A stretch of DNA of 64,000 nucleotides from Paenibacillus selenitireducens. GTDB lineage: Bacteria > Bacillota > Bacilli > Paenibacillales > Paenibacillaceae. The position numbers were made by a program, and so were the translations under genes. The notes below the pieces were generated by a model. It was not told the origin of the DNA. It did no database searches and saw only the letters and a program-made list of their open reading frames with translations. Shown here one piece after another: positions 44,314-53,971 of this stretch (position 1 is the first letter of the stretch; the number at the start of each line of letters is the position of its first letter). The stretch is taken from positions 27 to 64,026 of the forward strand of contig NZ_MSZX01000010.1 in the NCBI RefSeq assembly GCF_002021565.1, written 5' to 3'.

Positions 44314-46530
44314 ATGAATTGGATTGATTACGTGAACCCGTTGCAAGGAACGGATTCCATATACCCTTATTCGAACGGGAATACTCTCCCGCTCATTTCC
44401 CTGCCGTTCGCCATGAATGCTTGGGCACCGCAAACGACAGAAGCTGGCGGCGGATGGTGGTTCAGCCCTCATCATAATCGGCTTGAAGGTATTCGCGTTA
44501 CGCACCAGCCAAGCCCTTGGATCGGCGATTACGGTCATATGACCTTCATGCCGCAAACAGGACCGCTTAAGGTATGGGCACCAGAGCGCTCATCCTCTTT
44601 CCGTCAGAAAGATATGATCGTCCGTCCTGATTACTTTAAAGTTCAATTATTGCGGTATGGAACCACGATGGAGCTTGCACCGACAGAACGCTGCGCAAGC
44701 ATACGTCTGACATTTGAACGCCGGGATGAAGCACGTTTCATTCTATCTCCTTTCCCTGGTGAGTCTGCCATGACGATAGACCCGACGAACAACACATTAC
44801 AGGGGTATACAACAGCGAAAGCTGGCGGCACCCCGGATAACTACCGCATGTATTTCGTCGTTCAATTTAACTGTCCCATTGCAACTGAAAACAGCGGTCT
44901 TTTCGACCAAAAACATCAGATTCTCCAGGAACTCTCTGGTACAGATGAGCGTTTAGGTGCATATGTGGGATTAACCCTGCCGGATAATGGAATCGTTGAA
45001 GTACGGGTAAGCACCTCTTTTATCAGTCAAGAGCAAGCATTTACGAATTTGAACCGGGAGATCGGACAACGTTCCTTCGATGAAATTCGTCAGGCTGCAA
45101 CGGATGTATGGGAGAAACAATTAGGCGTCATTGAGGTCGAGAGCGATGATGTAGAGAAACTCAAAACCTTCTATACAAGCTTATACCGTACGTCCCTATT
45201 CCCGCATGCACTCCATGAATTTGATGCAACCGGAGAGCAGATTCATTACAGTCCTTATAATGGACGCATTGAACAAGGCCCTCTTTATGCGGATATTGGT
45301 TTCTGGGATACGTATCGTACGTCCTTCCCGCTATACAACTTGCTGTATCCTTCCTTCATGAACGAAATGATGCAAGGTTGGGTCAATGCGTATCGGGAGA
45401 CAGGTTGGATGCCGAAATGGGCTTCTCCTGGCGAACGCAGCATGATGCCCGGTACGTTAATCGATGTTTCTTTTGCTGATGCGATCGCGAAGGGAAATAC
45501 CGGATTTGATGTAGAGTCGGCTTACGAAGGTCTCCTTAAGCATGCAACAACCGTATCCGCAGATAATCGGTACGGCCGTAAAGGGATGACAGAATATCTG
45601 CAGTACAACTACATGCCTGCCGACATTCATACGCATGAGAGTGTATGCAACACACTTGACTATGTATACGGCGACTTCTGTATTGCGCAAATTGCGAAGC
45701 ATCTAGGCCGTGAGGAAGACTACAATAAACTCATCGAACGGGCAGAGAATTACAAGCATTTGTATGACCCTGCTGTCGGCTTCATGCGCGGCAAGCTTCA
45801 AGATGGCAGTTGGCTGGAGCCATTCGATCCAACCCTATGGGGCGGACCCTATACGGAAGGCGGCGCATATCAGAGCAGTTGGGCCGTTCAACATGACTTC
45901 CTAGGCCTATCTGAAGTGATGGGTGGCCGCCAAGCCGCTAAAGAGCGCCTTGATGCGCTGTTCGCAGCAGAACCTGCCTTCAAGGTCGGTTCTTACGGCT
46001 TCGAGATCCATGAGATGTCCGAAATGGCGATGATCGACTTTGGACAATTCGCGATCAGCAACCAACCGAGCTTCCACTTCCCGTATATCTATACGGCGTT
46101 AGGATATCCGGCATTAACGCAGCATTGGGTTCGCAAGACCATGGATGAACTGTTCAGCTCACATCCTAACGGTCTTCCTGGGGACGAAGATAACGGAAGT
46201 CTCTGCGCATGGTATGTATTCGGTGCCATGGGCTTCTATCCGCTAACGCCAGGTGTTCCTGAATATGTTCTTGGTACACCGTACTTCAAGAAGATGACGG
46301 TACATTTGGAGAACGGACAACAAATCCATATCGAAGCCCCAAACAATGCTGATGATCATAAATACGTATCGGGTGTACAGATGAATGAAAAATCCGTTGC
46401 CAACTTGTATCTGACACATGATCAATTGGTGAATGGCGGGACCATCCGCTTTGAGATGAGCAGTGAACCACCGGCAGAAGTCAGCGATATTGCGAAGCTT
46501 CCTTACGCGATGTCCAAAAATAATAAGTAA
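44314..46530 (+). CDS. GH92 alpha-mannosidase
   Basis: GH92 enzymes are calcium-dependent exo-alpha-mannosidases acting on N-glycans and yeast mannan. This 738-aa protein begins YVNPLQGTDSIYPYSNGNTLPLISLPFAMNAWAP, and has HQPSPWIGDYGHM, FWDTYRTSFPL, GPYTEGGAYQSSW and GLPGDEDNGSLCAWYVFGAMGFYPLTPG, all family hallmarks including acidic catalytic residues near DEDNG. No signal peptide is seen, so it probably degrades imported oligosaccharides. GGAG precedes the ATG. Confidence 0.95.
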   Translation: MNWIDYVNPLQGTDSIYPYSNGNTLPLISLPFAMNAWAPQTTEAGGGWWFSPHHNRLEGIRVTHQPSPWIGDYGHMTFMPQTGPLKVWAPERSSSFRQKDMIVRPDYFKVQLLRYGTTMELAPTERCASIRLTFERRDEARFILSPFPGESAMTIDPTNNTLQGYTTAKAGGTPDNYRMYFVVQFNCPIATENSGLFDQKHQILQELSGTDERLGAYVGLTLPDNGIVEVRVSTSFISQEQAFTNLNREIGQRSFDEIRQAATDVWEKQLGVIEVESDDVEKLKTFYTSLYRTSLFPHALHEFDATGEQIHYSPYNGRIEQGPLYADIGFWDTYRTSFPLYNLLYPSFMNEMMQGWVNAYRETGWMPKWASPGERSMMPGTLIDVSFADAIAKGNTGFDVESAYEGLLKHATTVSADNRYGRKGMTEYLQYNYMPADIHTHESVCNTLDYVYGDFCIAQIAKHLGREEDYNKLIERAENYKHLYDPAVGFMRGKLQDGSWLEPFDPTLWGGPYTEGGAYQSSWAVQHDFLGLSEVMGGRQAAKERLDALFAAEPAFKVGSYGFEIHEMSEMAMIDFGQFAISNQPSFHFPYIYTALGYPALTQHWVRKTMDELFSSHPNGLPGDEDNGSLCAWYVFGAMGFYPLTPGVPEYVLGTPYFKKMTVHLENGQQIHIEAPNNADDHKYVSGVQMNEKSVANLYLTHDQLVNGGTIRFEMSSEPPAEVSDIAKLPYAMSKNNK

Positions 46531-46532
46531 TG

Positions 46533-46570
46533 AAATAAGTCCCGATGCCTCATGGCATCGGGACTTATTT
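46533..46570 (+). terminator. Terminator after GH92 gene
   Basis: A perfect 17-bp stem (46533-46549 with 46554-46570, TCAT loop) ends in a short T run three bases after the GH92 stop. Confidence 0.92.
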
Positions 46571-46724
46571 CATCTGACTTTGAATTCACGTCTCCACACG
46601 AATTGCATATCCACATCCCATCGGATTGCTTTGTATGATCTTCATGGCCTTCACTTTTTTGAACAAGCTATTCCAACTTCACTTCCATGTGGCAACTTCT
46701 ACATCTCGTCTAGTGCTGACAGTA

Positions 46725-46753
46725 TTGACAAATCTTACTATAGACACTATGAT
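46725..46753 (+). promoter_or_regulatory. Promoter of the TetR gene
   Basis: TTGACA (46725-46730) and TATGAT (46748-46753) are 17 bases apart. The TetR operator begins at the next base, so bound repressor would block initiation. Confidence 0.85.
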
Positions 46754-46781
46754 ATGAATGAAAAAATAATTATTCATTCAT
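46754..46781. promoter_or_regulatory. TetR operator O1 (autoregulatory)
   Basis: ATGAATGAA at 46754-46762 and TTCATTCAT at 46773-46781 form a perfect inverted repeat between the -10 and the start codon. The core GAATGA-N12-TCATTC recurs with the same spacing at 47410-47433. Confidence 0.75.
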
Positions 46782-47373
46782 GAGGATGTTGAACGTGGAA
46801 GAAAAAAAAACACTGATTTACGATTGCGCTAAAGAGCTGTTTAGTAATAAAGGCTTTAAAGATACGAACATTTCGGACATTACAAAAAAGGCCGGAATGG
46901 CCGTAGGGACTTTTTACAACTACTATCCCTCCAAGGAAAAGCTTTTTATGGACATTTATCTTGAAGAAAACGCAAAGCTTAAAAAAAGCTGTATGCAATC
47001 TCTCGACATGAGCCAAAGCCCGCTGGCAGTAGTACGGCAAATGATGCTACTCAATGTGGAAGGAATGACAGCAAATCCTATTCTAAAGGAATGGTATAAC
47101 AAAAGCGTTTTCGGGAAAATCGAGCAGCTTTATCGGGAGGAGAATGGCGTTCAGACGTCCGACTTCCTTTATGACAGTTTTCTTGAAATTGTAACGCAGT
47201 GGCAGGCTGAAGGTAAAATGCGAAGCGATATTGACAGCAAAATGATTATGATGGTTTTCACCGCGATTATCAACGTGGACACCCACAAGGAAGAAATCGG
47301 ACTGGAGTATTTTCCGCAGCTCCTGGACTGTATGACGGAACTAATTATGAAGGGTCTGACGGACTGCCCCTAG
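46780..47373 (+). CDS. TetR-family transcriptional repressor
   Basis: This 197-aa regulator has a TetR helix-turn-helix (IYDCAKELFSNKGFKDTNISDITKKAG then VGTFYNYYPSKEKLFMDIY) and a helical ligand domain. Two ATGs, 46780 and 46786, are possible and no clear ribosome site separates them. It probably represses itself and the downstream FMN-binding/flavodoxin genes through the paired operators. Ligand unknown; the target genes suggest a redox or flavin signal. Confidence 0.9.
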   Translation: MRMLNVEEKKTLIYDCAKELFSNKGFKDTNISDITKKAGMAVGTFYNYYPSKEKLFMDIYLEENAKLKKSCMQSLDMSQSPLAVVRQMMLLNVEGMTANPILKEWYNKSVFGKIEQLYREENGVQTSDFLYDSFLEIVTQWQAEGKMRSDIDSKMIMMVFTAIINVDTHKEEIGLEYFPQLLDCMTELIMKGLTDCP

Positions 47374-47408
47374 CAAAACTAGTGAGGCAGTTAAATTTTA
47401 ACCTGAAA

Positions 47409-47434
47409 TGAATGAATATAAAAATATTCATTCA
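47409..47434. promoter_or_regulatory. TetR operator O2 upstream of FMN-binding gene
   Basis: TGAATGAATAT (47409-47419) and ATATTCATTCA (47424-47434) form a perfect inverted repeat with a four-base spacer. It contains GAATGA-N12-TCATTC, identical in geometry to the site at the TetR start. Confidence 0.75.
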
Positions 47435-47484
47435 AAAAAATCCGTGGAAAAAGATCTATCAGAATCAGCAAGTAGAATTGCGAA

Positions 47485-47583
47485 GTGCTGTCCGGCGTCT
47501 TACAGTTTCCCAAAATCTTTCAGGGGCTGTTCGATATCACCCCAACGAGGGAACTAACTGAAAAAGCTTGGGCGGTCTATTGA
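47485..47583 (+). pseudogene. Possible gene remnant, 32 codons
   Basis: The frame reads VLSGVLQFPKIFQGLF then DITPTRELTEKAWAVY and stops at 47583. It looks protein-like but has no ribosome site and is closed by a stop at 47473-47475. It may be the end of a gene lost when this module arrived, or chance. I do not recognise it. Confidence 0.2.
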
Positions 47584-47626
47584 TTTAGCGGTATTCAAGC
47601 AAACATGATATGAAAGGAGCGTGTAA

Positions 47627-48085
47627 ATGAGCAAAGGTGTAAGAAGAAAACAAGGAATCAAAAAGTGGATTGTTATACTGATCATCTTAGGCGTGATTGC
47701 CGTCATATCGTTGGGAGGGATTCTCTCCAGTGCACCGGGGCGGCGTGAAGTTCAGAAGCTTACCATCGATGCCGTAGATTTCAAAAAGCTGCGCGACGGT
47801 ACCTATGTGGGAGAATACATTGGCACAAAGGATCATTCCAGAGATACCAAGGTTCAGGTATCGATAGCTGCGGGGCAGATTTCAGATATCAAAATACTCA
47901 AAGGCGCTTTGGATAAAAAGGGAAAGCCCGCGGAACTGAATGGTGGTCTAAGCATTGGTGATTTATTTAGCAATGTGATGAAGTCGCAATCACTTCAGGT
48001 GGACGTCATCAGCGGCGCAACACTTACCTCCAAAGCACATCTTAAGGCACTTGAAAATGCACTGGAGCAGGCGCAGACAGAATAA
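47627..48085 (+). CDS. FMN-binding domain lipoprotein-like/membrane-anchored flavoprotein
   Basis: This 152-aa protein has an N-terminal membrane anchor (WIVILIILGVIAVISLGGIL) and an FMN-binding domain. In that domain DVISGATLTSKAHLKAL contains the S-G-A-T-x-T motif whose Thr usually carries covalently attached FMN (added by an ApbE-type transferase). It faces outside and probably moves electrons. GAAAGGAGCG precedes the ATG. The flavodoxin gene follows. Confidence 0.88.
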   Translation: MSKGVRRKQGIKKWIVILIILGVIAVISLGGILSSAPGRREVQKLTIDAVDFKKLRDGTYVGEYIGTKDHSRDTKVQVSIAAGQISDIKILKGALDKKGKPAELNGGLSIGDLFSNVMKSQSLQVDVISGATLTSKAHLKALENALEQAQTE

Positions 48086-48106
48086 TTCCATTCAAGGAGG
48101 TTGCAT

Positions 48107-48628
48107 ATGAAAATTATAGTCATTTCGTATTCATTCACTGGAAACAATGAGGCATTAGCGAGCTGTGTGGCGAAGGAGCTGCCGGCTGAACATATTCGAA
48201 TTTCAGAACCAAAGTCCCGGACGATGGGTACGATTATACTGGACATGATTTTTAGCAGGACACCGCTGGTACAGCCAGCGCCGGATATACTGGGGAACTA
48301 TGATTTCATCCTCTTTTTCGGGCCGGTTTGGATGGGGCAAGTGGCCGCGCCGCTCCGTGCACATTTCAAGTATCTGAAAACACATCCGCACAAGTATGGT
48401 TTCATTTCAATCAGCGGCGGAGCGGACAGCACAAACCCGAAGCTGACAGGCGAGCTTAGAAAAAGAACAGGGGTAGACCCCGCAGTATTTATCGATATGC
48501 ATATCGCTGACCTATTGCCGGCCAACCCAAAGCCTGCTCGTAAAGATACCTCTGCTTACCAGTTAGATGACGTGGATATGAAAAAATTAACCCATACAAT
48601 TATGAAGATGTTAAAAGATGTGATTTAA
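48107..48628 (+). CDS. Flavodoxin-like protein
   Basis: This ~173-aa FMN protein begins with a flavodoxin strand and phosphate-binding loop (IVISYSFTGNNEALASCVAKEL) and has the flavodoxin-like FILFFGPVWMGQVAAPLRAHF segment. It is an electron carrier or NAD(P)H:FMN-type reductase partner. AAGGAGG lies six bases before ATG at 48107. It is 21 bases after the FMN-binding gene and is under the same TetR operator. Confidence 0.85.
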   Translation: MKIIVISYSFTGNNEALASCVAKELPAEHIRISEPKSRTMGTIILDMIFSRTPLVQPAPDILGNYDFILFFGPVWMGQVAAPLRAHFKYLKTHPHKYGFISISGGADSTNPKLTGELRKRTGVDPAVFIDMHIADLLPANPKPARKDTSAYQLDDVDMKKLTHTIMKMLKDVI

Positions 48629-48720
48629 CTGGACCTGCCAAATGTAGAGTGGAAATGAGATGCGATAAAACTTTTTGCCAACAGGTATCCACAATGCTGA
48701 TCCATTATAAATCATAATAG

Positions 48721-48758
48721 AAAAAACACCGGTTTGAATGAATGGGCCGGTGTTTTTT
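48721..48758 (+). terminator. Terminator after flavodoxin gene
   Basis: AAAAAACACCGG (48721-48732) pairs perfectly with CCGGTGTTTTTT (48747-48758), and the T tract completes a rho-independent signal. Confidence 0.93.
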
Positions 48759-48822
48759 CTGTTACCCGTGGAGGGGTTATGCTGTATTCCTTCGTACGAA
48801 TGGGTCAGAATGAATTCGAGTG

Positions 48823-50742
48823 TTATTGTTTCCCGTATACTTCTAATTCGTAAATGCGTGCCACGTTATCTTTTCCGGCATTGGTTATATCCAACTTCAC
48901 ATACTGAGCGCTCACTGGCGAAATTTGATGGGTTGTTTCGCTACCGGTGTTTCCGGTCACTTGAGCGGCTGTCGTCCAGGTTGTTCCGTCTTCACTCACG
49001 AGAATATTGAAGTCTTTCGTATTCCAATTCGGGTTCTCCCCGCCGAATCCCGCATGCTTGATCACCACTTTAGATACTGCAACGATGGAACCTAAATCAA
49101 CTTGAAGCCATGGGTTGGTAACGCCGCTGGAACAAAATTTACTGTTGCGAGTAATCTCTCCATCAAATGCTTTGTCCGGTCCTTCTGAGGCAGCACAGGC
49201 TTTGGAACCGGTTCCTGCTTTGTTCAAAGCCAAGTTGGGTCCATCGGAGCTCTGTTCGCCATAAATTTCAAATTCGTAGATAATAGCTGGATTTGAATCG
49301 GTATCCGTGATATTCAACAACACGTACCGGGCTGAAGTCAGCAGGATGTCGTGGTTCGTGACATTTTCCGTATTCCCGGCGATTTCCGCGGCTTTGATCC
49401 ATTGGGTTCCGTCTTGGCTGATTTGAATGTTGTAGCTTTTTGTATTTATCGCAGGGTCCTCTCCTGCGGAACCCGCATGATGAATCGTAAATTTAGCTAT
49501 TTTATACTGGGAGCCAAGGTCGACCTGCAGCCATTTATTTGCCGCTTGCGAGCAAAATTTGCTCTCCTTTTTTACTTTCCCGTCAACCGCCATATCCGGG
49601 CCATGCGCAGCGTCGCAAGGTTCCGAACTGCTTACGGATCCGCTACTGGCCACATTCGGCAATGCGCTGGACCCTTTGGGAACCTTCTTAACGAGTCCGT
49701 TCACGGCATCCAAAGCGGAATGTTGAGTGGACGCGCTTATTGCATCAGCAGGAGCGTACCATTTTGCACCGACCTGATTCATGCTGTTCTTATTCGCCCA
49801 TAGGGAATCCACGTTTTTCTCTGTAAATTTTCTGTAAGTGATATCATGGGTCGTATCGTACAAATAATTCAGGTTTCTCATAAATATTCCCTTAAACGAC
49901 GTCCCGTCAGCACCACAACCGTTCTCTTCACATGGTTCCTTTAATATGCCATCCGCATTGACAAGCGTAGCTATTGCTGCATCGGCGATGGATTTGGCCG
50001 TATTGATATATTGTTCGTCCCCTTTAATTTTGTAAAGCTCAATCAATCCGCCAATAACTACGCCTTGATTATAAGTCCAGGTTGTACCTCCATTATTTTT
50101 GCAGGCATTGTTCAGACCGTCATTCACCAGATTATCCGAATTCATCATCCCGCTGCTCTGGAACCAGGCCCATTCTTTTTCCGCCCAGTCCAGAAAACTT
50201 CCTTCACCGGTATCCTCAGGAGTGCGCTGGTGCAATCTGGCGGCGATGGTCAGAAATAGTTCATTCGTGATCGCATTTTTATACGATCTGTCTTTGTTCC
50301 ACCAAACCCCGCCATTGCAGGTCGAATCCCATGCACCTTTCATATCTTCGAAAATCGTTTTGGCCATATCCAGATAGCGCTGCTCTTGCGTTAAATCATA
50401 GGCTTTAATCCATGCAAGGGCCCACCATCCTTCATCATCGTAGTAATGATTCAAGAAATTCCCGGCTTTATGTTTCTCATATGTATTCGAAATGACATGA
50501 AGAAATTCAGTGCTTTCTGACTGTGAGCTGTAATCGATAATCGCTTCGAGTGCATTCGCAGAATTCCACCAACCGGTACTATCCCATAATCCGGTATTCT
50601 CGTTATACCATCCTTGAAGCCCTGAAGCGATAGCGCTTCCAATTGTGCTGTATTCATTGCTTGCCGCATGTGCCATACCAAATGGCATAAGAAGTGTGAA
50701 CGCTACGATAGTAGCTGCGATCCTTTTCTTGAATAAAGACAT
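48823..50742 (-). CDS. Secreted GH76 alpha-1,6-mannanase with two F5/8 type C (CBM32-like) domains
   Basis: This 639-aa enzyme is exported by a signal peptide ending near AHA (residue 26). Its GH76 catalytic domain (about 30-370) contains YYDDEGWWALAW; Asp102-Asp103 correspond to the catalytic pair of GH76 endo-alpha-1,6-mannanases. Two tandem discoidin-type domains follow (about 375-510 and 515-639), each with WLQVDLGS and repeated NTKxxNIxxSxDGTxW patterns. It probably cuts the yeast mannan backbone outside, feeding GH92. GGAGGATC precedes the ATG. Confidence 0.92.
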   Translation of the reverse strand: MSLFKKRIAATIVAFTLLMPFGMAHAASNEYSTIGSAIASGLQGWYNENTGLWDSTGWWNSANALEAIIDYSSQSESTEFLHVISNTYEKHKAGNFLNHYYDDEGWWALAWIKAYDLTQEQRYLDMAKTIFEDMKGAWDSTCNGGVWWNKDRSYKNAITNELFLTIAARLHQRTPEDTGEGSFLDWAEKEWAWFQSSGMMNSDNLVNDGLNNACKNNGGTTWTYNQGVVIGGLIELYKIKGDEQYINTAKSIADAAIATLVNADGILKEPCEENGCGADGTSFKGIFMRNLNYLYDTTHDITYRKFTEKNVDSLWANKNSMNQVGAKWYAPADAISASTQHSALDAVNGLVKKVPKGSSALPNVASSGSVSSSEPCDAAHGPDMAVDGKVKKESKFCSQAANKWLQVDLGSQYKIAKFTIHHAGSAGEDPAINTKSYNIQISQDGTQWIKAAEIAGNTENVTNHDILLTSARYVLLNITDTDSNPAIIYEFEIYGEQSSDGPNLALNKAGTGSKACAASEGPDKAFDGEITRNSKFCSSGVTNPWLQVDLGSIVAVSKVVIKHAGFGGENPNWNTKDFNILVSEDGTTWTTAAQVTGNTGSETTHQISPVSAQYVKLDITNAGKDNVARIYELEVYGKQ

Positions 50743-50934
50743 AAATGATCCTCCTGCCCTAAAATAAAGTTTTTGATTTCGTACGACTTATCTTGTGCAC
50801 CTGAGAACCATCGTCATGTCACAGGAATCCCCCCCTAAAAATTTCGAAAGCTTTACTAGAAACTAACTTCATTTACATTCTTATGAACAAATATATTGAA
50901 TATGATAATAGTTTTTTTAACCTGTAAACAAAAA

Positions 50935-50971
50935 AAAGACTGAATCACCTTTTTCAGATGATTCAGTCTTT
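50935..50971 (-). terminator. Terminator after copA
   Basis: AAAGACTGAATCA (50935-50947) pairs with TGATTCAGTCTTT (50959-50971). On the minus strand a T run of seven follows, just after the copA stop. Confidence 0.93.
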
Positions 50972-50975
50972 CGCC

Positions 50976-53201
50976 TTATAATTTCACTCGTTGCAGACGC
51001 AAAGCATTCAGAACAACGGATACAGAACTCAGTGCCATCGCTGCCCCGGCAATCCATGGTGCCAAAAGTCCAAGGGCTGCAATAGGAATCCCAAGCGCAT
51101 TATAACCAAGTGCCCAGAACAGATTTTGTTTGATGTTCGACATCGTCTTACGGCTCATGATCAGTGCATCGGCAAGTCGATTGAGATCACCCTGCATTAA
51201 CGTAACATCCGCAGCTTCCATCGCTACATCTGTCCCTGTACCAATCGCAATCCCGACATCCGCCATCGCAAGCGCTGGTGCATCATTAATCCCGTCACCT
51301 ACCATGGCAACCTTACGGCCTTGCGCCTGCAGCATCTTCACTTCCTCTGCCTTGCCTTCCGGCAAGACTTCCGCACGAACACTTGTAATTCCGACTTGCG
51401 CCGCAATTGCTTGCGCAGTTCGCTTGTTGTCACCTGTTATCATGATGACTTCCAAGCCCATCTCTCGTAAACGGGATACGGCTTCCCTTGATGTCTCTTT
51501 GATCGTATCTGCAACAGCTACCATTCCCGCATAGCTTCGATCGATTGCAATCAACATCACGGTCTTCCCTGCTTCCTCGAGTTGAGACATTTGATCCCAT
51601 GCAGAGGTAGCATCGATATCATATTGAGCCATTAATTTACGTGTTCCTGCGAGTACTTCTTGACCCTCAACGACAGCACGAATGCCGTAACCTGGGATCG
51701 CTTCAAATTCATTCACAGCAAGCATTTCTACTTCTTTTGCGCGGATTCCCGCTACAATCGCTTCTGCTAACGGATGTTCCGAATTCTGTTCCGCTGACCC
51801 TACAAGCTGAAGGAAACGCTGTTCATCTACGTGATGAAGCAGGATATCTGTTAATTCTGGTTTCCCTTTGGTCACCGTACCCGTTTTATCTAAAATGACC
51901 GTGTCAATTTTTTGCGCAGATTCCAAATGTTCTCCGCTTTTGAACAGTATACCCAATTCAGCCGCTCGGCCCGAGCCTGCCATAATCGAAGTCGGTGTTG
52001 CCAGACCTAAAGCACATGGGCATGCAATGACAAGCATGGCGATGGTCTTCTCTAACGCACCGGAGAAATCTCCTGGTGTAATTATAAAATACCACACGAG
52101 AAATCCCAGGACAGCTAACCCAACTACGATGGGAACGAATACGCCGGAAATGACGTCTGCCACCCGTTGTATGGGCGCTTTTGAGCCTTGGGCTTCTTCG
52201 ACCACTTTGATAATCTGTGCTAAAGCGGAATCCTTACCCACCTTGGTTGCACGGATCTGTAGACGTCCATTCTTATTGATCGTCGCTCCAATCACCGTGT
52301 CTCCTGCCTTCTTGCCGACTGGAATACTCTCGCCCGTGATCATGGACTCATCTACCGACGAAGTTCCCTCTAACACGTCTCCATCCACCGGTATTTTCTC
52401 GCCCGGCTTCACAATGACAATATCGCCTTGAACGACAGCTTCGATCGGAATCACAAGCTCAGATCCGTCGCGTACGACAAGAGCTGTCTTCGCCTGCAAT
52501 CCCATTAATGTCTTGATTGCCTCGGAAGAACGACCTTTTGCAATCGCCTCGAATAACTTACCTAATATGACAAGCGTGATAAGTACTGCACTCGTCTCAT
52601 AGTACATCTCAGGTCCGTGGTGTACGGAACCTCCTGCTATCGCCCATTGAATGGTTAAGTATAAACTGTAAAAGTACGCTGCCGAAGTACCTAACGAGAT
52701 CAATACGTCCATATTGGCGCTGCGATTCGTTAAGGCCTTGTAAGCACTAATATAGAATTGGCCCCCGATGATAAATTGTACGGGCGTTGCCAGGATAAGC
52801 TGAAACCAAGGATTCATGAATAGATCAGGCATCCAAATCCAAGATAGGAAAGAAAAGTGACTCACCATGGACCATAGCAACGGCAAAGAAAGAATGGCTG
52901 AGACGAGCAGTTTCACTTTTTGCTTCGTAATCGCTTGTTGTCTCATTGCGGAGGGATCCACTTGGTCTTCCTGCACCATAGCATGATACCCCAGCTTCTC
53001 CACTTTCTCCTGAATGGAGGTTATCGATACATCCTCCGAGCGATACTCTACATGCGCTGTCTCCATCGCAAGATTCACGTTGGCGACGACGACACCCTCC
53101 AACCGATTAAGTCCTTTCTCAATACGCGTGGCACATGCAGCACAGGTCATCCCTGTAATTTGCAAATTCACTTGCGTATCCGATCGTTTCTCTGGTTCCA
53201 T
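50976..53201 (-). CDS. copA: Copper-exporting P1B-type ATPase
   Basis: CopA exports Cu+ with ATP hydrolysis. This ~741-aa protein has one N-terminal heavy-metal-binding domain ([14 protein letters not shown]), eight predicted spans, the metal-path motif [11 protein letters not shown], the phosphorylated [12 protein letters not shown] and the hinge [21 protein letters not shown] at 53201 follows GGGAGAGG by eight bases. It is the last gene of the csoR-regulated copZ-copA operon. Confidence 0.96.
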   Translation of the reverse strand: MEPEKRSDTQVNLQITGMTCAACATRIEKGLNRLEGVVVANVNLAMETAHVEYRSEDVSITSIQEKVEKLGYHAMVQEDQVDPSAMRQQAITKQKVKLLVSAILSLPLLWSMVSHFSFLSWIWMPDLFMNPWFQLILATPVQFIIGGQFYISAYKALTNRSANMDVLISLGTSAAYFYSLYLTIQWAIAGGSVHHGPEMYYETSAVLITLVILGKLFEAIAKGRSSEAIKTLMGLQAKTALVVRDGSELVIPIEAVVQGDIVIVKPGEKIPVDGDVLEGTSSVDESMITGESIPVGKKAGDTVIGATINKNGRLQIRATKVGKDSALAQIIKVVEEAQGSKAPIQRVADVISGVFVPIVVGLAVLGFLVWYFIITPGDFSGALEKTIAMLVIACPCALGLATPTSIMAGSGRAAELGILFKSGEHLESAQKIDTVILDKTGTVTKGKPELTDILLHHVDEQRFLQLVGSAEQNSEHPLAEAIVAGIRAKEVEMLAVNEFEAIPGYGIRAVVEGQEVLAGTRKLMAQYDIDATSAWDQMSQLEEAGKTVMLIAIDRSYAGMVAVADTIKETSREAVSRLREMGLEVIMITGDNKRTAQAIAAQVGITSVRAEVLPEGKAEEVKMLQAQGRKVAMVGDGINDAPALAMADVGIAIGTGTDVAMEAADVTLMQGDLNRLADALIMSRKTMSNIKQNLFWALGYNALGIPIAALGLLAPWIAGAAMALSSVSVVLNALRLQRVKL

Positions 53202-53232
53202 GATGTTCACCTCTCCCTTTTCTCACTTTCTA

Positions 53233-53433
53233 TTAGACAATGTCATATCCTTGATCTGTAATAGCTTCTTTAATTTGCTCCGGCGTCACTTTTTGAGCAT
53301 CGAACTCAACAGCTACCGTCCCATTCGCAAGATCGACTTTACCGCTTGCTCCGATATTTTTTAACGCACCTTCTACAGATTGTACGCAATGATTACAAGA
53401 CATACCTTCAACCTTTAATGTTACATGTTCCAT
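53233..53433 (-). CDS. copZ: Copper chaperone
   Basis: This 66-aa soluble protein has one heavy-metal-associated domain. Its ligand motif reads MSCNHCVQSVEGAL (Cys-x-x-Cys) near the N-terminus. It delivers Cu+ to CopA, whose gene starts 31 bases downstream. Its promoter carries CsoR boxes (see the separate entry). Confidence 0.95.
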   Translation of the reverse strand: MEHVTLKVEGMSCNHCVQSVEGALKNIGASGKVDLANGTVAVEFDAQKVTPEQIKEAITDQGYDIV

Positions 53434-53493
53434 GTTCGTTATCTCCTTTGAAATTTATTGGATGATCCTGTGATTCATCTCGATCACAAACTT

Positions 53494-53550
53494 AGTATAC
53501 CCCCCTATACTATATTTGTCAACAAAAAATAGGATACCCCCTGTACCTAT
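53494..53550 (-). promoter_or_regulatory. copZ-copA promoter with two CsoR-type boxes
   Basis: On the minus strand TTGACA (complement of 53517-53522) and TATACT (complement of 53494-53499) lie 17 bases apart. The pseudo-palindrome AGTATACCCCCCTATACT (53494-53511) covers the -10 and spacer. A second, TAGGATACCCCCTGTACCTA, lies upstream of the -35 near 53530-53549. C/G-rich centres with TATAC arms are typical CsoR operators. Confidence 0.8.
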
Positions 53551-53596
53551 TTATATCTCCAAAAAAATGAGGAGGCAGCTGCCACCTATTTTCTTC

Positions 53597-53935
53597 TTAT
53601 TTCATTAATTTATTCATCGTCGTGATCAATTCATCGAGAACATCGTGATCGCCCTCTTGAATCCGTTCCACGACACAGCTTTTCATATGATGCTCTAGTA
53701 ACAGCTTCCCTACACCGTTTAATGCGGATTGGATTGAAGAAATTTGGTTTAACACATCGTCGCAATACGTATCCTTCTCAATTAACCCCTTCACACCGCG
53801 AACCTGACCTTCAATCCGATTTAATCGACTGATTAAATTGCTTTTGGTTTTATCCGAATGGTGACTTTTACGAGCATGCCCGTCTGCACAAGCTTCATGG
53901 GAATGTGATTCTTGATTAACTTGTTCCTTTTCCAT
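53597..53935 (-). CDS. csoR: Copper-sensing repressor CsoR
   Basis: This 112-aa helical regulator binds Cu+ through conserved residues; YCDDVLNQIS and LLEHHMKSCVVERI provide the Cys, His and Cys ligands. The core NLISRLNRIEGQVRGVKGLIEKD is the usual DUF156/CsoR helix. The N-terminus (SHSHEACADGHARKSHHSD) is extra His-rich and may bind metal too. It is transcribed in the same direction as copZ-copA but from its own boxed promoter. Confidence 0.95.
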   Translation of the reverse strand: MEKEQVNQESHSHEACADGHARKSHHSDKTKSNLISRLNRIEGQVRGVKGLIEKDTYCDDVLNQISSIQSALNGVGKLLLEHHMKSCVVERIQEGDHDVLDELITTMNKLMK

Positions 53936-53971
53936 GACTCTCTCGCCTCTCTTCTTCTTTATGTTACTTCT

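Noticed and set aside
46571-46724. Frame with MWICNSCGD on the minus strand
   Set aside because: Too short, interrupted and without a start signal; two cysteines alone are not evidence of a gene.
51868-52431. 187-aa plus-strand frame opposite copA
   Set aside because: Composition (Pro/Thr/Ser rich) follows from the copA reverse strand; copA is complete with all motifs.
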